The translations under genes were made by a program, and so were the position numbers. Positions 7,207 through 7,966 of a stretch of 7,966 bases of DNA are shown here, piece after piece. Source of the DNA: an uncultured Parabacteroides sp. (lineage in GTDB: Bacteria > Bacteroidota > Bacteroidia > Bacteroidales > Tannerellaceae); NCBI RefSeq assembly GCF_905196875.1, contig NZ_CAJJWO010000122.1, positions 1 through 7,966 of the forward strand, in the 5' to 3' direction. Each line of letters begins with the position of its first letter. Positions within the stretch are counted from its first letter, which is position 1. The notes beneath the pieces were generated by a model that had not been told where the DNA came from, searched no databases, and was given only the letters and a program-made list of their open reading frames with translations.

Positions 7207-7225
7207 TGATTAATTGATGTTAAAT

Positions 7226-7300
7226 AGGGGAGGAATCGGTCTATCGCCTTTCAGGTATCTTCGGATGGCTTGTGTGGGATACGGGATCGTTTTCTCCCCT
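7226..7300 (+). repeat. long imperfect inverted repeat, potential structured RNA or unusual terminator
   Basis: AGGGGAGGAATCGGT (7226-7240) pairs with ATCGTTTTCTCCCCT (7286-7300) over 15 positions, with two G·T wobbles and a single T-T mismatch. The enclosed 45 nt can fold further: TATC 7242-7245 with GATA 7278-7281, GCC 7246-7248 with GGC 7267-7269, and a C-UUCG-G tetraloop hairpin at 7257-7266. A T-rich stretch (TTCTGACTGTTTATT) follows. It could terminate the preceding gene, act as a small RNA, or be a regulatory structure. It lies upstream of the promoter of the next gene. Confidence 0.55.
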
Positions 7301-7352
7301 TTCTGACTGTTTATTCCCCCGTATTCGGATAGAAGCGGGTTTCCCGGATTCA

Positions 7353-7360
7353 TATCTTTG
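7353..7360 (+). promoter_or_regulatory. Bacteroidetes -7 promoter box (TAnnTTTG)
   Basis: TATCTTTG at 7353-7360 is an exact match to the Bacteroidetes primary sigma -7 consensus TAnnTTTG. It lies about 50 bp before ATG 7411. No clear TTTG -33 box is seen at the usual spacing. Transcription would start at about 7366-7369, just downstream of an alternative ATG at 7363, which argues for the later start codon. Confidence 0.65.
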
Positions 7361-7410
7361 ACATGTGTTCGATATCGGACTTATTATTAATCATTAAACA
7401 CATTAGTATT

Positions 7411-7857
7411 ATGGCAATGAAGTTTAAGTTAGTTACAAGAAAGAACATGGGACCGGATCAGGAAGAAGTACCGGAAAAAATCTATGCACAGATGGTGTGT
7501 GGCGATTACGTCCCTTTCGATGAATTTGTGGAAGAGGTTGCCGACAGCTCCGGCGTGGGTAGTGCGGGAGTGAAAGCGGTAATTGACCGTATGGTCGTTG
7601 TATTGGTACGCCACATGCAGCATGGCCGAAGGGTGCAGGTTGGTGAGTTAGGGCATTTCCGTTATAACTTCGGGTCGGATGGTGTGACGGATGGGAAAGA
7701 TTTTGCTACCAATATGATCCGCGAGCCGAAGGTTCGTTTTTTTCCGGGGAAGGCGTTGCGTGTGGCTAAAGGACGTACGAGTTTTGAGAAAATCTCTCCT
7801 GACGATAAGAAAGAAGATGAAGGAGGGGGTGAGGATGACAGACCGGTCATTGAATAA
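7411..7857 (+). CDS. HU-HIG-like DNA-binding protein
   Basis: I choose ATG 7411, which gives 148 residues beginning MAMKFKLVTRKNMGPDQ. This matches the usual start of Bacteroidetes HU-HIG-type proteins (MA-x-K-x-KxVxRKN-P). An in-frame ATG at 7363 would add 16 residues, but it sits within a few bases of the -7 box, about where transcription should begin. Visible family blocks are the N-terminal RKN...EKIYAQ strand, a central two-helix region (about 36-72), VQVGELGHFRYNFGSDGV (76-92) as the HU GFGSF-like turn, and KVRFFPGKALR (107-117) as the HU C-terminal strand and helix. The tail (130-148) is acidic and low in complexity. These cytosolic proteins are HU relatives that are abundant in Bacteroidales and of largely undefined role. 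It is transcribed from its own promoter and may be followed by the next gene in one unit (38-44 nt gap). Confidence 0.85.
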   Translation: MAMKFKLVTRKNMGPDQEEVPEKIYAQMVCGDYVPFDEFVEEVADSSGVGSAGVKAVIDRMVVVLVRHMQHGRRVQVGELGHFRYNFGSDGVTDGKDFATNMIREPKVRFFPGKALRVAKGRTSFEKISPDDKKEDEGGGEDDRPVIE

Positions 7858-7895
7858 ACTGGCAGTTGACCGGTAACGTTTAACAGTTAAAGTGA

Positions 7896-7966
7896 ATGAC
7901 TATGAAGCGGCTGACGGTTCAGTTGATTATTGCAATCCTGCTCACATTGAGCGGGATTGTTCTTCT
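7896..7966 (+). CDS. start of a membrane-anchored or exported protein, 3'-truncated by the window edge
   Basis: An open frame begins at ATG 7896 (MTMKRL...) or, in the same frame, ATG 7902 (MKRL...), and runs off the end of the window. The visible residues are a basic MKRL followed by TVQLIIAILLTLSGIVL, an uninterrupted hydrophobic helix typical of a signal peptide or N-terminal membrane anchor. No lipobox is visible in the part present. Sensor kinases and envelope proteins both begin this way, so the function cannot be called from about 21 residues. It lies 38 nt after the HU-HIG-like gene and may share its transcript. Confidence 0.6.
   Translation, partial: MTMKRLTVQLIIAILLTLSGIVL

Larger units (their letters stand above)
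7207..7410 (+). other. non-coding stretch of about 200 bp with a structured element and a promoter
   Basis: No plausible gene is present here. It holds the long imperfect inverted repeat at 7226-7300, a small CGGG-TTT-CCCG hairpin at 7336-7346, the -7 promoter box at 7353-7360, and an AT-rich leader of about 45 nt before the HU-HIG-like gene at 7411. Confidence 0.7.

Noticed and set aside
7363..7410. 16-codon N-terminal extension of the HU-HIG-like gene
   Set aside because: The ATG lies at about the predicted transcription start, directly after the -7 box, and the family-typical N-terminus begins at 7411.
7841..7874. Two ACCGGT-containing palindromic sites (GACCGGTC at 7841-7848 and TTGACCGGTAA around 7866-7876)
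   Set aside because: Short 6-8 bp palindromes that partly overlap coding sequence, with no further symmetry; not enough to call an operator.
1..7966. CRISPR array, tRNA/rRNA, insertion sequence or DGR reverse transcriptase
   Set aside because: I searched by eye on both strands and found no regularly spaced repeats, no cloverleaf, no transposase or reverse-transcriptase motifs, and no template-like near-repeat of the lectin-like segment.

Overview
The window looks like a chromosomal segment from a Bacteroidales bacterium (Bacteroides, Parabacteroides or a close relative). The evidence is a run of fimbrillin-type lipoproteins with Bacteroidetes lipoboxes, BACON-like repeats, an OmpA/TPR protein of the kind found in type V pilus loci, an HU-HIG-type protein, and an exact Bacteroidetes -7 promoter box (TAnnTTTG). 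All supported genes lie on the + strand.

Positions 1-6670 appear to be one surface-fimbria (type V pilus-like) operon. It holds a 5'-truncated fimbrillin-like gene (1-864), a full-length paralogue of it (877-1959), a third, more divergent fimbrillin-family lipoprotein (1978-3012), and a large modular lipoprotein (3017-5206). The large protein has a DUF4906-like fimbrial region, about three BACON-like beta domains and a C-terminal Lcl/DUF1566-like (C-type-lectin-like) domain, so it is a candidate tip adhesin. After a 53-bp AT-rich gap come a short HU/IHF-family gene (5260-5541) and, 4 nt later, an OmpA-like/TPR lipoprotein (5546-6670) that could tie the system to the cell wall. Intergenic gaps are mostly 4-18 nt. 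The run ends at a strong intrinsic terminator (6687-6735).

Positions 6736-7966 are a different unit. An unrecognised cytosolic protein (6736-7206) begins directly after the terminator U-tract. A non-coding stretch of about 200 bp follows; it holds a long imperfect inverted repeat (7226-7300) and a consensus -7 promoter (7353-7360) for an HU-HIG-like DNA-binding protein (best start 7411). The window ends in the first codons of a membrane or exported protein (7896 onward).

The points most worth following are the low-GC, T-ending-codon-rich lectin-like end of the large lipoprotein (a possible hypervariable or swapped adhesin domain), the HU gene embedded in a pilus operon, and the folded element at 7226-7300. 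I saw no RNA genes, CRISPR arrays, insertion sequences or reverse transcriptase in the window.
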